Of a stretch of DNA of 64,000 nucleotides, positions 10,121 to 18,355 are shown one piece after another. The first letter of the stretch is position 1. Each line of letters opens with the position of its first letter. A program made the translations under genes and the position numbers. Location of the stretch: contig NZ_JAMBNV010000002.1 in NCBI RefSeq assembly GCF_023715245.1, positions 248,001 to 312,000 of the forward strand, read 5' to 3'. The DNA is from Sporosarcina luteola (GTDB lineage Bacteria; Bacillota; Bacilli; Bacillales_A; Planococcaceae). The notes under the pieces are model-generated. The model had not been told where the DNA came from. It saw only the letters and a list, made by a program, of their open reading frames with translations, and did no database searches.

Positions 10121-10822
10121 ATGAAAATCCTCGTAATCGAAGACAATGAAAGTGTATCTTCCATGATTGAACTGTTTTTTGAAAAGGAAGGGATTTACGG
10201 CGAGTTCGTGAAAGACGGACTCCAAGGCTATGAACGGGCTGTCTCGGGAATTTGGGATTGTCTGATTATCGACTGGATGCTGCCTGGGATGGATGGTGTG
10301 ACAATCTGTCGAAAGTTGCGAAAAGCCGAAGTTGCAGTGCCGATTATCATGCTGACAGCGAAAAATAGTGAATCCGACCAGGTTCTTGGACTTGAGATGG
10401 GTGCGGATGATTATGTAACAAAGCCGTTCAGTCCGCTTGCGCTCATGGCACGCATTAAAGCTGTTACACGCAGGTATTTGATCGCGAAAGAGGATCGTGT
10501 TGATGTCGTCACACTGAAAACGAAGCACTTTACTATTAATACCGCTACCCGTGAAGTGTTCTTGGACAGCAAGCCGGTACCGAATTTAACGCCGAAGGAA
10601 TTCGATCTGCTCCATTTTTTCATTCAACATCCAAAGCAGGTGTTTTCGCGCGAGCAGCTACTAGATCGAGTGTGGGGCTATGACTTTTACGGCGATGACC
10701 GGACAGTCGATGTGCATATCAAGCGATTGAGGTCGAAGGTGTCAAAGCCGGATCAGCCATTTTTCCATACAGTATGGGGCGTAGGCTACCGATTCGACGA
10801 AACGACTGGTGAGCAGGAATGA
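10121..10822 (+). CDS. Response regulator, OmpR/PhoB family
   Basis: Cytoplasmic DNA-binding response regulator of 233 residues. The receiver domain holds the acidic pair at residues 7-8 (IEDNE), phosphoacceptor Asp51 in IIDWMLPGMDG, the switch Thr in MLTAKNS and Lys in DDYVTKPF. The C-terminal winged helix has NLTPKEFDLLHFF and WGYDFYGDDRTVDVHIKRLRSK. It is coupled by an ATGA overlap to the kinase gene. A ribosome site AGGAGG precedes ATG. The stimulus and targets are not evident; no recognisable target gene is adjacent. Confidence 0.93.
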   Translation: MKILVIEDNESVSSMIELFFEKEGIYGEFVKDGLQGYERAVSGIWDCLIIDWMLPGMDGVTICRKLRKAEVAVPIIMLTAKNSESDQVLGLEMGADDYVTKPFSPLALMARIKAVTRRYLIAKEDRVDVVTLKTKHFTINTATREVFLDSKPVPNLTPKEFDLLHFFIQHPKQVFSREQLLDRVWGYDFYGDDRTVDVHIKRLRSKVSKPDQPFFHTVWGVGYRFDETTGEQE

Positions 10823-12240
10823 AGATCAAATACTTCTATCAGCAACTCGCAAGCCATTTCAGTGTTATCATCATCGCTTTTCTCATCCTGAGCCTGCTGT
10901 TCTCCCATTTCGTCGAGCAGTTTGTCTATGACAATAAAACGGAAGAGCTCGCCTCCTACGGACAATCGATATTGACGGATATCGAGCAGGACCAACGTAA
11001 TTCCCGGTCCATTTTGAAATCATACGGATATGTATTGGAGAGCAGGGATATCCAATACAGCTTATTCGATGAAAAGTCCGTCATCATTTATTCGACCGGA
11101 CTGAAAACGCCTTTAATTGAACTGAATGAGGAAGAGTGGCGGGAATTGCAAAACGGGAAAACGGTCACTGTGAAACAGGAATTCAAACGGTTCGAACAGG
11201 CGGTCACGTTCGTCCTCCTCCCCTATTTCCATAGGAAGCAGTTTGTCGGCGGTGTCTTATTAACCTCCCCGATCAAAGGATCCCGGGAAGTGATTTCGCA
11301 GATGAACAGCTATTTGATCTACACAACGGTCATTGCGCTCGCGATTGCATTATTATTGAGCGGATTGCTGTCGACTTTCCACGGCCGGCGCATCAATCGG
11401 CTTCGTTCTGCGACTGCGAATGTGGCGCAAGGCGATTATTCCGTACGGATTCCGACCGCGGGCGTCGATGAAATTGGAGAGCTTGCGGGGGACTTCAACA
11501 GGATGGTCGAGAAGCTTGAAACGTCAGCAGAGGAGATCGAAAACCTTGAAAACCGCCGCCGGCAATTCATGGCGGATGTGTCGCACGAACTCCGAACGCC
11601 TCTTACAACAATCCGCGGCATCATCGAAGGTTTGCGCAATGATATGATCTCGGAATCGGAAAAGAAGCGTGGCCTGCAACTAGCAAGCAGCGAAACGATG
11701 CGCCTCATCCGCCTTGTGAATGAAAATCTCGACTACGAAAAGATCCGTTCGAATCAAGTGACATTGGTGAAACAGGAGATCCAACTTGGTGAACTGCTCG
11801 CAATCATTGAGGAGCAACTTGAGGATACCGCTGCCGAACGCGGCGATAAAATCGTTGTAGACGTTAGGAAGGAAGTTTCTGTCTTCGCCGATTATGACCG
11901 GCTCACCCAGGTGTTAATTAATATCGCGAAAAACAGCATCCAATTCACGAAAAACGGAACGATTTGGCTCCGGGGATATACGTCGAAGGAGAAGACGGTC
12001 ATCGAAATCGAGGATACCGGAATCGGAATGGATGCTGGGGAAGTCGAGAAGATTTGGAGCCGTTTCTACAAGGCAATCGACTCACGGACGACGAATCCAT
12101 ATGGCGAATTCGGACTCGGGTTATCGATTGTGAAGCAGCTGGTGACCATGCACGGTGGAACGATTGCAGTCGAGAGTGAGAAAGGTGAAGGGACGAAATT
12201 CAGGATTGAGTTGCCGGGTGAGGTTGCGTGCGAGGAATAA
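10819..12240 (+). CDS. Sensor histidine kinase with HAMP domain
   Basis: Membrane kinase of 473 residues, partner of the preceding response regulator. Membrane helices lie near residues 13-35 and 166-188 and flank an extracytoplasmic sensor of about 130 residues. HAMP follows, then the dimerisation and phosphotransfer helix with His in MADVSHELRTPLTTIRG, and an ATPase domain with N-box (VLINIAKNSIQF), G1 (IEDTGIGMD) and G2 (EFGLGLSIVKQL). The start ATG overlaps the regulator stop by four bases. Followed after about 130 bases by a terminator. Confidence 0.93.
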   Translation: MKIKYFYQQLASHFSVIIIAFLILSLLFSHFVEQFVYDNKTEELASYGQSILTDIEQDQRNSRSILKSYGYVLESRDIQYSLFDEKSVIIYSTGLKTPLIELNEEEWRELQNGKTVTVKQEFKRFEQAVTFVLLPYFHRKQFVGGVLLTSPIKGSREVISQMNSYLIYTTVIALAIALLLSGLLSTFHGRRINRLRSATANVAQGDYSVRIPTAGVDEIGELAGDFNRMVEKLETSAEEIENLENRRRQFMADVSHELRTPLTTIRGIIEGLRNDMISESEKKRGLQLASSETMRLIRLVNENLDYEKIRSNQVTLVKQEIQLGELLAIIEEQLEDTAAERGDKIVVDVRKEVSVFADYDRLTQVLINIAKNSIQFTKNGTIWLRGYTSKEKTVIEIEDTGIGMDAGEVEKIWSRFYKAIDSRTTNPYGEFGLGLSIVKQLVTMHGGTIAVESEKGEGTKFRIELPGEVACEE

Positions 12241-12371
12241 TGGAGTCTTTGATTAGATAAATGGACCCTGGATGCGAAAGAATGGGCCCTTGCCAGTTCA
12301 ACCAACTTTAACCTTGTTGTCACCGGCAGGGTAAGCCATGTAAAATGTTCAGTTTTGTTCGTGAAATGTAG

Positions 12372-12415
12372 AAAGGTCTGTCAACCGGCTCCCCGCCGAT
12401 TGACAGACCTTTTTC
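12372..12415 (+). terminator. Intrinsic terminator of the two-component operon
   Basis: Thirteen-base stem AAAGGTCTGTCAA (12372-12384) and TTGACAGACCTTT (12400-12412), with T-run. The 130 bases between the kinase stop and this hairpin hold no gene that I can see. Confidence 0.85.
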
Positions 12416-12511
12416 ACGCAAGTTTTTCCAATAATTCACATAGTTATGAATGAAAGTCTTCCACTCTATGGTACGATACAAGTAACTTAATGAAACTATC
12501 GAGGTGTTTCT

Positions 12512-13054
12512 ATGAACTTCATTGCTTGGATAATTGTTGCGTGTGAAATCGGATTTTGGGTCGTTATCGCAGCCGGACTCATCACAAGATATATATTCAA
12601 TCGAAAACAGCTCGGTTTATTCTTTCTAGCCTTAACCCCAGTCATTGATTTGCTTTTGCTCATTGTCACAGCGAACGATCTATACAACGGCGCAACCGCC
12701 ACGCAAGTCCATGCAATCGCCGCCATCTACCTCGGCGTTTCAATCGCTTATGGAAAAAGCATGATCCGCTGGGCGGACGAACGGTTTTTGTATTACATCA
12801 AAAAACAAGGCCCGAAACCTGTCCGTAAACATGGCCTTGCCTATGCCAAACACTCCATGAAAGGTTCCTTGCAGCATGTGCTCGCATTCATTATCGGCGG
12901 AGCGTTCCTTTTCCTGATGATTTATCTAATCGACGACCCGTCCAAAACCGAAGCCTTATCCGGTATGTTGAAAGTTTGGGCGCTCGTCCTGGGAATCGAT
13001 TTCGCCATCTCTGTTTCGTACTTCATATGGCAACGACCGCAAAAAACAGGATAA
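12512..13054 (+). CDS. Conserved integral membrane protein (YmcC-like)
   Basis: A 180-residue protein with about five hydrophobic helices (near residues 4-26, 37-57, 64-84, 121-143 and 150-172) and a basic cytoplasmic loop rich in Lys/Arg at about 95-118. It resembles Bacillus YmcC from memory, a membrane protein of unknown function. It stands alone with a GAGGTG ribosome site, and its 3' end faces an array of 20-base repeats. No enzymatic motif is visible. Confidence 0.7.
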   Translation: MNFIAWIIVACEIGFWVVIAAGLITRYIFNRKQLGLFFLALTPVIDLLLLIVTANDLYNGATATQVHAIAAIYLGVSIAYGKSMIRWADERFLYYIKKQGPKPVRKHGLAYAKHSMKGSLQHVLAFIIGGAFLFLMIYLIDDPSKTEALSGMLKVWALVLGIDFAISVSYFIWQRPQKTG

Positions 13055-13127
13055 TCGCAAAAAAGCCGGTCCAATAAAGAGGAGCGGCTTCCTATTACAT
13101 TACCACTGCATATAATTCTACCCAAAA

Positions 13128-13235
13128 ACGCATAAAGTTTTCTAAAAGCTCATAAATCTCTCCAGAAACGCATAACGCCCGATAAAAGTCCATAACCCCC
13201 GATAATCACGCATAAAAAGCATTATTCACGCATAA
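13128..13235 (-). repeat. Phased array A, TTATGCG family (20-base period)
   Basis: Six cores related to CGCATAA (minus strand TTATGCG) start at 13128, 13149, 13169, 13189, 13209 and 13229, giving spacings of 21, 20, 20, 20 and 20. The 13 bases between cores vary. The array lies between convergent genes. Read on the minus strand, the last unit is followed by TTTTTGGGTAG, like the end of arrays C and D. Confidence 0.9.
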
Positions 13236-13240
13236 ATCCG

Positions 13241-13269
13241 AAAAACCGACCCCTACTGGATCGGTTTTT
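13241..13269. terminator. Bidirectional intrinsic terminator
   Basis: Stem AAAAACCGA (13241-13249) and TCGGTTTTT (13261-13269) with an 11-base loop, between convergent genes and directly after array A. Confidence 0.8.
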
Positions 13270-13274
13270 TCATG

Positions 13275-13880
13275 TTAAAAATTCTTACGATACCATTCCG
13301 CTGCCGCATCCACTTCCGTCCGCGTCAACGAATGTCCGTTCATTTCCCAATGGACTTCCGTCGAAGCACCCGCACCCGCTAACAGCTCTTGCAGATCGAT
13401 TGTCTCCTGCGCCGGACAGATCGGGTCATTCTTCCCTGCGGCAATAAACACCGGAAGGTCCGCCATATCGGGCAGCTGGATCCCCCGCCTCGGTACCATC
13501 GGATGATGCAAGATAGCCCCTTTTAACGAATTCGCATAATGGAACAACAGGCTCGCCGCAATATTTGCCCCGTTCGAATAGCCAACAGCGACAATATTCG
13601 ACCTATCAAATCCATGCTCTTCCGCCGATTCGTCGAGAAATAAATGAAGTTCCTTCGTTCGGAAAATCAAGTCCTCCTCATCAAAAACGCCTTCCGCAAG
13701 TCGCCGGAAAAACCGGGGCATCCCGTTTTCCAGCACATTCCCCCGCACGCTCAGTACGGAGGCTTCCGGGTCTATCAATCCTGCAAGCGGTAATAAATCC
13801 TCTTCGGTTCCACCTGTTCCATGCAATAAAAGAAGAGTCGGTTTTGACGGGTCGGTTCCTTGCTTGTAAATATGCTTCAT
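13275..13880 (-). CDS. mhqD: Alpha/beta hydrolase, MhqD-like carboxylesterase
   Basis: Cytoplasmic serine hydrolase of about 201 residues. The oxyanion region LLLHGTGGTEEDLLPLA, nucleophile elbow VAVGYSNGANIAASL (Ser), acid in AAGKNDPICP and His in WEMNGHSLT form a complete triad arrangement. It closely resembles Bacillus MhqD, a member of the quinone-stress MhqR regulon; I recall the motif RGNVLENGMPRFFRRLAEG from that family. The start ATG 13880 has ribosome site AAGGGGGAG; an upstream ATG at 13901 would place the site inside the gene. No MhqR-type regulator is adjacent. Confidence 0.8.
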   Translation of the reverse strand: MKHIYKQGTDPSKPTLLLLHGTGGTEEDLLPLAGLIDPEASVLSVRGNVLENGMPRFFRRLAEGVFDEEDLIFRTKELHLFLDESAEEHGFDRSNIVAVGYSNGANIAASLLFHYANSLKGAILHHPMVPRRGIQLPDMADLPVFIAAGKNDPICPAQETIDLQELLAGAGASTEVHWEMNGHSLTRTEVDAAAEWYRKNF

Positions 13881-13994
13881 GATTTCTCCCCCTTGATTCA
13901 TTGTATATCTAACTAGAATTTAGTATCCTAAATCACATATCTTGAATTCAAGGTAATGGTAACAGAACAACTTCCCACTGTCAAAAGGGCTGTT

Positions 13995-15191
13995 TCATTC
14001 AAAACTAGAGCAACGCCAATAATGATATGCGATTGCTTCAGACATGAAGCCAAGTCCTCTGCTTTCGACTTGTAGGATGGGCTGCCACTCCTCTCCTCTT
14101 CCTCTCATCAAATAGATTTCGTGATGGGGAGCAGGGTCGAAATAACCCGACATATCATATGTGCCATGCCTTCTAAACACAGCATTCACTTCATAGTCGA
14201 TTTTCGGCGCGGTCGTCAGCGGATTACCGACAGAATGCTCCAATACAAAACCGCTTTCCCCTTTACGGTGGTCGGTCCTCTTCATCGTTATCCCATCAGC
14301 TGAAGCTTTCGCTTTTTCCCTGAAGCGCTTCAGATGATCGTAGGCGACTGTTGGTCCTACTTCTTTCGAAAACTTCATCGGCTCACCTTTCTCGTCGTAA
14401 GCCAGCTCAATATCGACGCGTGTTCGAAAGCCGTTTCCATTCGGATCAAATCCCCTTTGGTCACCTTCAAAAAAATGATTCGGTGACAGTGGATTCGGAT
14501 TTCGTATCCACTTATCCGCGAGGAACGTCGTATAGCGGAATTTCCACCGATCAATGTTTTCCACTTCCTGTTCACGTTCATTGACCGGCCTCAGCAATTT
14601 GGAGGGCTTGCCGATTGACTTGATTGTCGTAAACGTTTCAACTGCCGATTCTGATGTGGAAGTAGCTGGATTCAACAAGCCGAATAAATTGGATACAGCC
14701 GATTTAACCGACGTCAGCATCTCCTCGGATTTTTTCAGTGGGCGTCTGGAACGGATCGTGTAGACGTATGTTTGGTCCACGTCAATATCACGGTCGATAT
14801 ATCTGGTCTTATCTACTTTCCCCATAAACTCCCCATTCCGGTACACTTCATATTCATCGACTTCTTTAATCCCCTCCCATGCCAGGGCGATTTGCGTTCT
14901 CGCGACGATTGTCGTCATGACTAGCGACTGCAAAGGGTTTTCAATATTTTTCTCTTCGGCGAATGCCGAGGTTTGCATCGCGATAACATCGACGACTTGA
15001 TTGTTTTCCACGCGCTCAATCATATAGTGATATAGCTTGCCATGTTTGAAGTCACCATCCTGGAATTCCGGTACGGATCCTTCATACAAATGCTCGCCGT
15101 CTTTGTACACGTTGTAAAATCCACCAACATCATTCCATGTGAATGAAATCAGGTCATGCTCATGCTTCACTGATTTGATTTCAAATAGCAT
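13995..15191 (-). CDS. Fibronectin-III-like protein with DUF3238-type C-terminal domain
   Basis: A 398-residue protein with no signal peptide. Two fibronectin-type-III-like beta repeats occupy residues 1-75 and 90-155 (ISFTWNDVGGFYNVYKDGEHLYEG; IALAWEGIKEVDEYEVYRNG, shown here as separate short pieces). The C-terminal 200 residues (from about RWKFRYTTFLADKWI) recall the Bacillus DUF3238 family. It has a perfect AGGAGG ribosome site. The function is unknown. It is monocistronic and its upstream flank carries repeat array F. Confidence 0.6.
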   Translation of the reverse strand: MLFEIKSVKHEHDLISFTWNDVGGFYNVYKDGEHLYEGSVPEFQDGDFKHGKLYHYMIERVENNQVVDVIAMQTSAFAEEKNIENPLQSLVMTTIVARTQIALAWEGIKEVDEYEVYRNGEFMGKVDKTRYIDRDIDVDQTYVYTIRSRRPLKKSEEMLTSVKSAVSNLFGLLNPATSTSESAVETFTTIKSIGKPSKLLRPVNEREQEVENIDRWKFRYTTFLADKWIRNPNPLSPNHFFEGDQRGFDPNGNGFRTRVDIELAYDEKGEPMKFSKEVGPTVAYDHLKRFREKAKASADGITMKRTDHRKGESGFVLEHSVGNPLTTAPKIDYEVNAVFRRHGTYDMSGYFDPAPHHEIYLMRGRGEEWQPILQVESRGLGFMSEAIAYHYWRCSSFE

Positions 15192-15314
15192 ACGGACCGC
15201 CTCCTATTTTCATTTTGCTGCATTGACAGATCGCCTAAACATTTGACGGCTTTTTATTGTCAATGCCCTTGTTGCCGAATCGCGAAACAATCGCCGACAG
15301 GGGTCTTAAGTCCC

Positions 15315-15411
15315 TATTTGGCGATAAATGCGTTTATTCAATAGATAATTTTCCATATTCAATAGATAACTCGCTGGATCCGATAGATAACTCTACATAT
15401 TCAATAGATAA
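15315..15411 (-). repeat. Phased array F, TTATCTATTGAAT family (21-base period)
   Basis: Four cores ATTCAATAGATAA on the plus strand start at 15336, 15357, 15378 and 15399, exactly 21 apart. A fifth, variant unit TATTTGGCGATAA starts at 15315, again in phase. Read on the minus strand this last unit is TTATCGCCAAATA, the closing variant seen in arrays G and H. It lies between two minus-strand genes. Confidence 0.92.
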
Positions 15412-15426
15412 AGCTTGGATAGCATA

Positions 15427-15456
15427 AAAAAATCCCTTCGCGTCATAACGAAAGGA
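15427..15456 (-). terminator. Intrinsic terminator
   Basis: On the minus strand CCTTTCG-TTATGACG-CGAAGGG is followed by ATTTTTTT. It terminates the histidine phosphatase gene. Confidence 0.75.
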
Positions 15457-15484
15457 GCATAAATTACTATCCAGCAGCCAAACA

Positions 15485-16036
15485 TCATAGAAGGGCCTCT
15501 TCCTTCCATATCCGTTCCACTTGCGCACCGTTATCGGTCACATGCACACGAAACACATCTGGATTCGTCAACGCCTGCCACTCCTGGAAACCGATCCGTT
15601 CGTCATAACATCTCAACAGCAATGTCATTAGATTCCCATGTGTGACGAGCACGGTTTTCGAACCGTCCGGCAGTTCATCTACGACTTTACAGACGCGCTC
15701 CATCGCTTCATGGGATGACTCTCCGCCTTCATATTTTAAATGGAAATCAAGAAAAGAATCTTCCAATTTTAATAGCCAATCTTCAAATGCATGTGAACTC
15801 AATGTTCGTTCCGCCAATCGGCTGTCCTCTTCGATATGGATCTTCTTTCTATCCGCAATTGGTTCTGCAGTCCTCCGGGCACGGATGAACGGGCTTGAAA
15901 TGACTCGCTCCACTGCCAGCTCATCAAAAAACTCAGCAAGCTTCTCCGACTGGACGATGCCTTCCGCAGTCAAATCCGCATGCGGTGACTGACCTTCCGC
16001 TGAACAATGGCGCACAATATAAATCACCTTTTCCAA
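15485..16036 (-). CDS. Histidine phosphatase family protein (phosphoglycerate-mutase-like)
   Basis: A protein of about 183 residues of the branch-1 histidine phosphatases. The phosphohistidine motif reads VRHCSAEG, with Cys in place of the usual Gly after Arg-His. SSPFIRARRTAEPIA gives the second Arg, LAERTLSS the conserved Glu region and VTHGNLM the second catalytic His. A TTG start at 16036 (LEKVIYIVRH) has a perfect GGAGGTGG site five bases upstream; an ATG at 16051 would contain that site. It is probably a small-molecule phosphatase; the substrate is unknown. Confidence 0.8.
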   Translation of the reverse strand: MEKVIYIVRHCSAEGQSPHADLTAEGIVQSEKLAEFFDELAVERVISSPFIRARRTAEPIADRKKIHIEEDSRLAERTLSSHAFEDWLLKLEDSFLDFHLKYEGGESSHEAMERVCKVVDELPDGSKTVLVTHGNLMTLLLRCYDERIGFQEWQALTNPDVFRVHVTDNGAQVERIWKEEALL

Positions 16037-16172
16037 TTCAACCACCTCCATTCCTGTTTTTCCCTTGGTTGCATCAAAGAAAACATTGTTGCTCTTTTCT
16101 AAATACTAACACTTCATGTAAGGGAATAAAAAGCACATTACATGGAACTCTAATAGCATGGAGGTGGAGATA

Positions 16173-16361
16173 ATGAAGATTTCGAAAAAAGTTACTGAAG
16201 CAGGAACCGATATCGAAGAAGTGAAACGGCAAAATGCTAACTCGGGGTTGACCTATAACCAAGTGAAAGAAGTTCTTGCCCGCACCGGTGGCATAGGAAC
16301 TGCGCAATACAGCGACACCGATCCGGCGCAAATTCGAAAAGCGAACGAGCCTCCAGAATGA
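16173..16361 (+). CDS. Small acid-soluble spore protein, gamma type (SspE-like)
   Basis: A 62-residue hydrophilic protein with no Trp or Cys. The N-terminal TEAGTDIEEVKRQNANSG and the C-terminal GTAQYSDTDPAQIRKANE match the two halves of a gamma-type SASP repeat, whose Bacillus form carries ASETxAQQVRxQN. Gamma-SASPs are stored in the spore core as amino-acid reserves. Only one repeat is present, so the protein is shorter than B. subtilis SspE. The start at 16173 is set by GGAGGTGGAG; the ATG at 16158 lies before this site. A forespore promoter is expected but not securely seen. Confidence 0.7.
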   Translation: MKISKKVTEAGTDIEEVKRQNANSGLTYNQVKEVLARTGGIGTAQYSDTDPAQIRKANEPPE

Positions 16362-16365
16362 AAAA

Positions 16366-16392
16366 ACCGGTTCCCATGACGGGAACCGATTT
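16366..16392. terminator. Bidirectional intrinsic terminator
   Basis: Stem CGGTTCCC (16368-16375) and GGGAACCG (16381-16388), loop ATGAC, flanked by A-run and T-run. It is shared by the SASP gene and the convergent hydrolase gene. Confidence 0.85.
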
Positions 16393-16393
16393 T

Positions 16394-17359
16394 TCACTTC
16401 ATATAACGATTGAGGAAATGACCGACCTTCACTTTATATGTCTCCCCGGCAAGCGCAAAGGCTTCGCCATGGTTTGCGTTAGGGACGAGGAATATTTCAC
16501 TGTCGCTCGAAGTGTTCCGTTCCAATTCCCCCGCCATTTCCGTCGGCACGAACGTATCGTTCATTCCATGGATATAAAATACCGGTACGCTCGTTTTCTT
16601 CACTTGCTTCAGAGCGCTAGCTTCCCTGAATGAATAACCGGCACGGACTTTCGTCATAGCGCTTGTGCTATCCAACAATGGAAAAGCCGGCAGATGGAAC
16701 ATCCGATTCATCTGGTAGGTGAATAATTGGTATACGGATTGGTAGGGACTGTCTGCAATGATGGCTTTCACTTGACGCGGAAGGCCTTCCTCGCCGCTCG
16801 CCATTAACACTGTCGCCGCCCCCATCGATAATCCATGGTAGGCCACTTCCGACTTCGGTCCAAGCCTTTGCACCAACAGATTCGTCCAATCGATGAGATC
16901 GAGCCGATCCGGCCATCCGAATCCGTAATAATCACCTTCACTTTTTCCATGCCCCCGCGCATCCGGCATGAAGATGTTGTAGCCAAGATCATTATGATAA
17001 TATTGTCCGAAAAGACCCATCTGTTTTGCGTGGCCTAAATAGCCATGCGGCAAAATGACAAGTTTGTTTGTCGGCTTCGCGGCGGGTAAATAGTAGCCTG
17101 ATAGCTTCAGTCCATCCCGTGAAGTCAGATGTAGCGTTTCGAACTTCTGGGCGGCGACCCATTTCTTCCAATCCCCTTTCAAATAAAGATCCAATGTCTG
17201 ATCGGACACTTCCAAATCGGCATTTCCCTGTAAGTACTCTTTCGGTCCGCGCTTGACTGCAAGTTCAAAGAAAAAGAAGCTGCCCGCAATCTGTATGACT
17301 AGGAAGACGGTTGACAAAATAACCAATAATTTCTTCCAATTTATTTTAATTGTTCTCAT
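16394..17359 (-). CDS. Alpha/beta hydrolase with N-terminal membrane anchor (YqkD-like)
   Basis: A 321-residue hydrolase. Residues 10-32 form a membrane anchor or uncleaved signal, so the catalytic domain probably faces outward. Catalytic elements are the oxyanion HGYLGH, Ser in AYHGLSMGAATVL, Asp in YIHGMNDTFVP and His in VPNANHGEAFA. It resembles Bacillus YqkD and the wider prolyl-oligopeptidase-related esterases. The substrate is unknown. Confidence 0.82.
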   Translation of the reverse strand: MRTIKINWKKLLVILSTVFLVIQIAGSFFFFELAVKRGPKEYLQGNADLEVSDQTLDLYLKGDWKKWVAAQKFETLHLTSRDGLKLSGYYLPAAKPTNKLVILPHGYLGHAKQMGLFGQYYHNDLGYNIFMPDARGHGKSEGDYYGFGWPDRLDLIDWTNLLVQRLGPKSEVAYHGLSMGAATVLMASGEEGLPRQVKAIIADSPYQSVYQLFTYQMNRMFHLPAFPLLDSTSAMTKVRAGYSFREASALKQVKKTSVPVFYIHGMNDTFVPTEMAGELERNTSSDSEIFLVPNANHGEAFALAGETYKVKVGHFLNRYMK

Positions 17360-17535
17360 TCCCTCTTATAGTCTCTCGGCAGTTAACTGCCTGCTCTTAT
17401 TATATCGGATAATAGTTACGTTTATATATATAATTTAATAGTTCTTTAAATTACCATTTTGAAATGATTGTTTAACTCAAATTCCACGGGGTACCGATTA
17501 CCATACTTGAAGTCTATGTGAAGCAGGTGATCTGC

Positions 17536-18087
17536 ATGAAATTATTTACAATCGGTCATTCCACTCATACGAAAGAGGAATTCCTGAAACTGCTGCGTGA
17601 TGGGGAGATTACTATGCTTATTGACGTGCGCGCCTTCCCCGGAAGTCGGAAATTCCCTCATTTCCACGAAGATCGGATGAAGGAATGGCTGCCGGAAAAC
17701 GGCATTGATTATAAGACTATGAAATCGTTAGGCGGACGCAGAAATAAATCGAAAGTGGTCGATGATGAGGTGAATGCTGCATGGAATAATCAATCCTTCC
17801 ATAACTACGCAGATTATACATTGCAACCTGAATTCCGGGAGGGGATGGAACAGTTAAAAGAGGAAGCTGTATCTAAAAGAGTCGCAATTTGTTGCTCGGA
17901 ACGCCATCCCGCCCGGTGCCACCGTTTAGTAATCAGCAATTGGCTTGCGTTGAATGGATGGACGGTATGCCACATAATAGACGGTCCAAAAGGCGAAACT
18001 CTCATCGAGCAGCATGAACCCGGCAAATGGGGGGCATCGCCGAAACACAATACAGATGGAACAGTAACGTATCCAGAAACGCATTAA
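17536..18087 (+). CDS. DUF488 family protein
   Basis: A 183-residue cytoplasmic protein of the DUF488 family. Conserved features are LFTIGHSTHTKEEF at the N-terminus, LIDVRAFPGSRKFPHF, SLGGRR and the Cys/His cluster CCSERHPARCHR near the C-terminus. A role in nucleic-acid or metal binding has been guessed for the family; nothing here proves it. ATG 17536 is preferred over a GTG at 17518 because of the family N-terminus. Confidence 0.8.
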   Translation: MKLFTIGHSTHTKEEFLKLLRDGEITMLIDVRAFPGSRKFPHFHEDRMKEWLPENGIDYKTMKSLGGRRNKSKVVDDEVNAAWNNQSFHNYADYTLQPEFREGMEQLKEEAVSKRVAICCSERHPARCHRLVISNWLALNGWTVCHIIDGPKGETLIEQHEPGKWGASPKHNTDGTVTYPETH

Positions 18088-18091
18088 AAAA

Positions 18092-18130
18092 GCCGCGACT
18101 GATTGCAGGGGGGTTGCAATCAATCGTGGC
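18092..18130 (+). terminator. Intrinsic terminator
   Basis: Sixteen-base stem 18092-18107 and 18115-18130 (GCCGCGACTGATTGCA with its near-complement), then CTTTTC. It lies between DUF488 and the convergent YfhE-like gene. Confidence 0.8.
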
Positions 18131-18137
18131 CTTTTCA

Positions 18138-18287
18138 TTATTGGTCTTTTTTACGATTTTTATTCTCATCTTCTTTAGCAGCTTTGTCGGCACTTTTAAA
18201 TTCCTTTGCATATAACACTTCTTGGGTAGAACTCAAGCCGTTGTTTTTTTCGGTGAACCTTTCATGCGGCTCCTTTTTCTGATTCAT
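18138..18287 (-). CDS. yfhE: YfhE-like small protein
   Basis: A 49-residue basic, hydrophilic protein. Its core SSTQEVLYAKEFKSAD matches the YfhE family of short Bacillus proteins of unknown function, many of them linked to sporulation. It has an AAAGGAG ribosome site and is too short for routine ORF calling. The N-terminus MNQKKEPHERFTEKNNGL and the Lys-rich tail are unremarkable. Assignment is from memory of the family core. Confidence 0.75.
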   Translation of the reverse strand: MNQKKEPHERFTEKNNGLSSTQEVLYAKEFKSADKAAKEDENKNRKKDQ

Positions 18288-18355
18288 AGAAAAATGCTCC
18301 TTTCCGTCAATCTACAATCAGTTTTCCCGGACCGCTGAAATTTAACCGATTGATT

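Noticed and set aside
15334..15528. A 64-residue frame with repeated LSIEY on the minus strand
   Set aside because: It is the translation of array F, whose 21-base period gives a seven-codon repeat; it also overlaps the phosphatase gene.
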